Assembly (NCBI GenBank): GCA_023435545.1
Contig: JAEYRQ010000564.1
Coordinates: forward strand, 1-8,681
Direction: 5' to 3'
Length of the DNA: 8,681 nucleotides
Source: Pseudomonadota bacterium
GTDB taxonomy: Bacteria; Pseudomonadota; Alphaproteobacteria; Rhizobiales; Tepidamorphaceae
Each line of letters begins with the position of its first letter. The first letter of the stretch is position 1. The notes below the pieces were generated by a model. That model did not search any database. It saw nothing but the letters and a program-made list of their open reading frames with translations, and was not told where the DNA came from. Shown here one piece after another: positions 6,036 through 8,681 of this stretch. Position numbers and translations under genes: made by a program.

Positions 6036-6036
6036 A

Positions 6037-6468
6037 TCAGTTTGGACGCTGATCCCGCCGTGCGCGGACATAGCGCCCTGGCGTCATGCCGAAGGCGCGC
6101 TTGAAGTGGCGCGTGAAGTGGCTCTGATCGGCGAACCCGGCCTCCGCGGCGGCCGCGACGATGGTCTCGCCGGCCACCAGCAGGCGGGCGGCATGGCGCA
6201 CCCTCAGGTGCATGAGGAACGCGTGCGGCGTGGTTCCGACGTCGCGGCGGAACGCGCGGATGATCGAGTACGCGCTCAGGCCCGTCTCGTCCTCCAGCGC
6301 GCGCAGGGTCAGGGGCTCCATTCCGTTGCGTTCGAGATGGGCCGCGAGGCGGCGGGCAAGTGCCGCTCCGAGCCCCGCGTCCGGCGCCGCGTTGTCATTG
6401 GACGGCGCGGGCAGGCTGACGTGGGATTGCGCCGGCCTTGCCAGACTGGTGGTCGTGGTTGGTGACAT
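6037..6468 (-). CDS. AraC-type transcriptional regulator, DNA-binding domain only
   Basis: This 143-residue protein consists of a disordered, Thr/Ala/Pro-rich N-terminus (about 1-35) and one complete AraC/XylS DNA-binding domain (about 36-137). The first helix-turn-helix is at about 52-72 (LTLRALEDETGLSAYSIIRAF). The second is at about 102-124, ending in the family signature SHFTRHFKRAFGMTPGRYVR (about 116-135). Typical AraC regulators are 250-330 residues with an N-terminal cupin-like sensor; none is present here, and no remnant appears upstream. The chosen start, ATG at 6468, has GGGAGG 5 bases away. An ATG at 6525 would only add an Arg-rich stretch and has less support. It converges with tctA and diverges from the LysR-type gene. 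It may regulate the neighbouring transport genes through co-regulators or constitutive binding, as MarA/SoxS-type single-domain proteins do. Target unknown. Confidence 0.9.
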   Translation of the reverse strand: MSPTTTTSLARPAQSHVSLPAPSNDNAAPDAGLGAALARRLAAHLERNGMEPLTLRALEDETGLSAYSIIRAFRRDVGTTPHAFLMHLRVRHAARLLVAGETIVAAAAEAGFADQSHFTRHFKRAFGMTPGRYVRARRDQRPN

Positions 6469-6611
6469 GGGTGCCTCCCGGCATGCGCGCCGGCTTCGCC
6501 GGTCTTCCGTTGAATGCGATTTCACTCAACTATGAGGCAGGGAATTCCCTATAGACAATGCAAGTTCCTTCACGCTTTGATTGATTTGAAGTCATCCAAG
6601 AGGATATCGGG
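6469..6611. promoter_or_regulatory. Divergent control region between the AraC-type and LysR-type genes
   Basis: This 143-base region holds a perfect 10-base palindrome GGGAATTCCC at 6540-6549. Directly beside it on the plus strand is TATAGA (6550-6555), a possible -10 for the LysR-type gene, though without a clear -35. On the minus strand, TTGTCT and CATAGT, 18 bases apart, bracket the palindrome and could be the -35 and -10 of the AraC-type gene. A protein bound at the palindrome could then block or bend both promoters; LysR-type regulators commonly bind between themselves and a divergent gene. A small hairpin (6490-6494 with 6498-6502) lies in the AraC-type gene's leader. Promoter calls are tentative. 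Confidence 0.4.
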
Positions 6612-7550
6612 ATGCAAATGCCTCCGCTCAACGCACTCAGAGCATTCGAGGCGGCCAGCCGGTTGCTGAGCTTCAAGCTGGCGGCGGAGGAACTCTGCGT
6701 GACGCCCGGTGCCGTGAGCCGGCACATCCGCCATCTCGAGGAGCATCTGCGGGCGCGGCTCTTCGCGCGATCACACCGGCAGGTGGCGCTGACGCCGGCA
6801 GGAAGGGCCTATGCCGAAGAGATCCGTGATGCTTTCCGCCGCATCCAGGCAGCGACTGCCTCGGTTGCCGCCGACGGCGAAACCGCCACGCTGAAGGTGC
6901 GTGTTCCGCCGACATTCGACATCAAGTGGCTCGTGCCGCGGCTCGGCAGCTTCCAGGCTCGCTGTCCCGATGTTTCGGTGCAGATCTCCACGCCGTTCGA
7001 GCGTTGTGTATTCGAGCCGGACGTGGATGTTGCCGTCTACTACCCGGAGGCCCGCTTCCCGGCCGACATCGTCAGCGAACGGCTGTTCCGCGAGGTGCTC
7101 TTTCCGGTGATCAGTCCGCGTCTCGCCAGATCATCGGGCCGGCTGGGATGCCCGGACGATCTTGCCGGCCATAAGCTCCTGCATTCGACGCTTAGGCCCG
7201 ACGACTGGCGCGAATGGCTTGCGGCTGCCGGCGCGACGGCAGTCGATCCCGCCGACGGGGTGACGCTGGAGAACTCGGGGCTTGTCTACCAAGGGCTTGC
7301 AGAAGGCCTGGGCGTGGCAATCGCTCAGCTGTTCTTCGTGGCCGACGATATTCTGGAGGAGCGGCTGGAGGTCCCTTTCCGCATCAGTATCGAGAAGGAT
7401 GTCGGTTACTTCCTAGTCTATCCCCGCTATCACGAGATGCAGCCCAACGTCATGCAGTTCTGCGCGTGGATCCGGGAGGAAGCCGCGGCGACGAACAGCC
7501 TCGCGGACCGTCATTTCGGCTGGGCGATGCGACGCTCTGAGCTGGCTTGA
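6612..7550 (+). CDS. LysR-type transcriptional regulator, GcvA-like
   Basis: This 312-residue protein is full length for the family. The N-terminal winged helix-turn-helix is at about residues 4-63, starting PLNALRAFEAASR and including AAEELCVTPGAVSRHIRHLEE, the pattern seen in GcvA-type members. A linker helix follows to about residue 90. The C-terminal periplasmic-binding-like effector domain begins near KVRVPPTFDIKWLVPRL (about 95-111) and runs to about 295. LysR proteins bind DNA as tetramers and respond to a small molecule, often a metabolite of the pathway they control. The ATG at 6612 has AGAGG about 8 bases upstream; a second ATG two codons later is possible. It diverges from the AraC-type gene across 143 bases containing GGGAATTCCC, a candidate autoregulatory site. 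No effector can be named. The short tail after about residue 295 is not conserved in my recollection of the family. Confidence 0.95.
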   Translation: MQMPPLNALRAFEAASRLLSFKLAAEELCVTPGAVSRHIRHLEEHLRARLFARSHRQVALTPAGRAYAEEIRDAFRRIQAATASVAADGETATLKVRVPPTFDIKWLVPRLGSFQARCPDVSVQISTPFERCVFEPDVDVAVYYPEARFPADIVSERLFREVLFPVISPRLARSSGRLGCPDDLAGHKLLHSTLRPDDWREWLAAAGATAVDPADGVTLENSGLVYQGLAEGLGVAIAQLFFVADDILEERLEVPFRISIEKDVGYFLVYPRYHEMQPNVMQFCAWIREEAAATNSLADRHFGWAMRRSELA

Positions 7551-7592
7551 GTCGCCCACGGCCATCAGCGGCCGCCGTCCCGCGCCCTCGGG

Positions 7593-8369
7593 CTACTGCC
7601 GGCTCATGCCGCTCAACAGGCACGTGACCAGTTCGGTCCGGTTGTGCGCGCCGAAACGCCGGAACAGGTTGGCCACGTGTTCCTTCACCGTCTGGTCGGA
7701 AATCCCCATGTCGCGGGCGATCTCCTTGTTGGTCTGCCCCCGGCACACCCGGAACGCCACCTCGGCCGAGCGCGGCGGCAGCAGGTCGTGCAGGCTCGGC
7801 CCTGGCCGGAACAGCGCAATCGGAGCCCTGTCCGCCAGCGAGCGCTCGAGGCTTCCCGAACGCATCATGTTGTTGAGCGCGAGCGAGGCTGCCCGGCACA
7901 GCGCCTCCATCCGCTGATGACAGGCCGTGGTGTAGGGAGCGTCACTGCGGCGGGTCGCCGTGTAGAAGATGCCGACGATCCGGTTTTCGCAGCGCAGCGG
8001 GCCGCACATGTTCCAGCTGAACCCCCAGCTGTGCAGCAACTCGTAAGACACGCTACGCGGCCAGCCGTGGGGCCCGTGCAGCGTCGCCCCGTCGACGACG
8101 CCGCCGCCCTCCAGCACGCTCTCCAGGAGCGGATCGCTCTTGGCCATGCCGTTGCGATATTCCTCAAGGAATCCGTGCGGCACGTCGCGGCTGTGCAGCA
8201 GGCTCGGCGTGTCGCGGTCGAGAAGATAGAGGCCGACCGTCGACGAGCCCGTGAAGCGGTAGACCGCGCGCTGGCAGGCGCCGCCGAATTCGCGCAGCGA
8301 CACGCTCTCCGCCACCGACATGATGCCGTCGATAATATCCAGATCCCGACAGTCCTGAATCTGCGGCAC
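7593..8369 (-). CDS. LuxR-family transcriptional regulator with N-terminal autoinducer-like/GAF-like sensor domain
   Basis: This 258-residue protein has an N-terminal alpha/beta sensor domain (about 25-165) and a C-terminal LuxR/FixJ-type helix-turn-helix (about 196-250). The latter includes GQTNKEIARDMGISDQTVKEHVANLF (recognition helix about 224-236) and NRTELV. The sensor resembles the autoinducer-binding fold: Tyr71 and Asp79-Pro80 fall where acyl-homoserine-lactone receptors have their conserved Tyr and Asp, but Phe67 replaces the usual Trp. No luxI-type synthase is in the window, so it is an orphan regulator, perhaps of a different ligand. The start is uncertain: the GTG at 8369 gives the longest plausible protein but has a poor ribosome binding site. 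An ATG at 8321 (residue 17) would give 242 residues and also keeps the domains. The gene converges with the LysR-type gene; the gap is 42 bases with only weak hairpins. Confidence 0.88.
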   Translation of the reverse strand: MPQIQDCRDLDIIDGIMSVAESVSLREFGGACQRAVYRFTGSSTVGLYLLDRDTPSLLHSRDVPHGFLEEYRNGMAKSDPLLESVLEGGGVVDGATLHGPHGWPRSVSYELLHSWGFSWNMCGPLRCENRIVGIFYTATRRSDAPYTTACHQRMEALCRAASLALNNMMRSGSLERSLADRAPIALFRPGPSLHDLLPPRSAEVAFRVCRGQTNKEIARDMGISDQTVKEHVANLFRRFGAHNRTELVTCLLSGMSRQ

Positions 8370-8681
8370 GTCCCCAACAACGCTCCCGATCCACTGGGTC
8401 GCGCGATGACCCCGCTGTCTCGTCGCGTCGACCCGCTGACATTGCAGCGTCCCTCTTTGCCTTCGGTGCGGTCAAGCCGAAAAATACGGCAAAGGTCGTC
8501 CCGGCCACACCTGCGGCAGTCTAGGCGACGATAGGCATGTCGCTTCGTCCCCGCATACCCCCCCAAGCAGGGGGGTTGCCGGGGGGCGTTGCCGCGCCGG
8601 AGCATCACCGCCAACAATGACTGGACCGCGCTGGGGGAGGACCGCTCCTGTCGCGACCGGCAAGAGGATCAGGGTTTCGAC
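8370..8681. promoter_or_regulatory. Upstream region of the LuxR-type gene; no gene recognised
   Basis: These 312 bases reach the right edge and contain no open frame with protein-like composition; the 63-codon minus frame at 8472-8663 has no recognisable features. Three dyads are present: GCCG/CGGC around an A-rich core (8476-8490), AGGT-N4-CCGG-N4-ACCT (8493-8512) and ACCCCCC/GGGGGGT (8557-8576). A TTGACC on the minus strand (8470-8475) could be a -35 for the LuxR-type gene, but no convincing -10 follows. Near the right edge, GGCAAGAGGATCAGG could be the leader of a rightward gene starting outside the window; this is a guess. Confidence 0.4.
8557..8576. repeat. C-run/G-run inverted repeat
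   Basis: ACCCCCC at 8557-8563 and GGGGGGT at 8570-8576 form a perfect 7-base inverted repeat with a 6-base spacer. A second run of six G follows at 8581-8586, five bases further on, and could pair with the same C-run, giving two alternative hairpins. It lies about 190 bases upstream of the LuxR-type start, so it may be an operator for that gene or for a rightward gene beyond the edge. Nature unknown. Confidence 0.45.

Noticed and set aside
6469..6525. Longer AraC-type protein from the ATG at 6525
   Set aside because: The ATG at 6468 has GGGAGG at ideal spacing; the extension is an Arg/Ser-rich stretch with a small hairpin in its DNA.
6511..6530. A further copy of the 1441-1459 operator arm in the AraC/LysR gap
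   Set aside because: Only a short core around GAAAT resembles the arm; the flanks do not match beyond chance.
7551..7592. Intrinsic terminator between the LysR- and LuxR-type genes
   Set aside because: Only 4-5 base-pair stems (such as 7559-7574) with no T-tract; not distinguishable from background in GC-rich DNA.
8570..8640. G-quadruplex from the G-runs
   Set aside because: Only two long G-runs are close together; a three-layer quadruplex would need four separate runs, so the hairpin reading is simpler.
8472..8663. 63-codon minus-strand open frame near the right edge
   Set aside because: No domain, poor start context and composition typical of a chance frame in GC-rich DNA.

Overview
This is a GC-rich stretch (strong GC bias at third codon positions, Shine-Dalgarno-led genes) that looks like a Proteobacterial accessory transport and regulation locus. 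The families and their mix (TRAP dctPQ, tripartite tricarboxylate tctCBA, stand-alone AraC domain, GcvA-like LysR, LuxR with an N-terminal sensor) suggest an Alphaproteobacterium such as a Rhodospirillales, Rhodobacterales or Rhizobiales member. This is inferred from family content only; no taxonomic marker is present.

Layout. Left arm, minus strand: dctP (TRAP periplasmic binding protein, 297-1301) followed by the start of dctQ (small permease, cut by the left edge at position 1). A dctM large permease is expected further left. A 328-base divergent intergenic region (1302-1629) carries a 19-base-arm inverted repeat almost exactly at its midpoint. Right arm, plus strand: a KdgF-like cupin (1630-2052), tctC (tripartite tricarboxylate transporter binding protein, 2132-3100), an alpha/beta hydrolase (3195-4061), tctB (4048-4500, overlapping the hydrolase) and tctA (4510-6009). 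These read as one operon. Then come three regulators from three families: a sensor-less AraC-type DNA-binding domain (minus, 6037-6468), a divergent LysR-type regulator (plus, 6612-7550) and a LuxR-type regulator (minus, 7593-8369). The last 312 bases (8370-8681) hold no convincing gene but do hold several dyads.

How it may work together (inference): two unrelated, binding-protein-dependent secondary importers, both from families that mainly take organic acids, diverge from one control region. Two small soluble proteins (cupin, hydrolase) are embedded in the tripartite tricarboxylate operon and may process the imported compound, for example a lactone, ester or sugar acid. The substrate cannot be read from the sequence.

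The least expected structural signal is a set of GC-rich intercistronic stem-loops, one directly after each binding-protein gene (258-289 after dctP, 3125-3165 after tctC) and one directly before tctC (2071-2101). None has a U-tract, and the two binding-protein genes have near-identical strong ribosome binding sites. This fits post-transcriptional adjustment of binding protein over permease in both transporters. I found no mobile element, CRISPR array, tRNA or rRNA.
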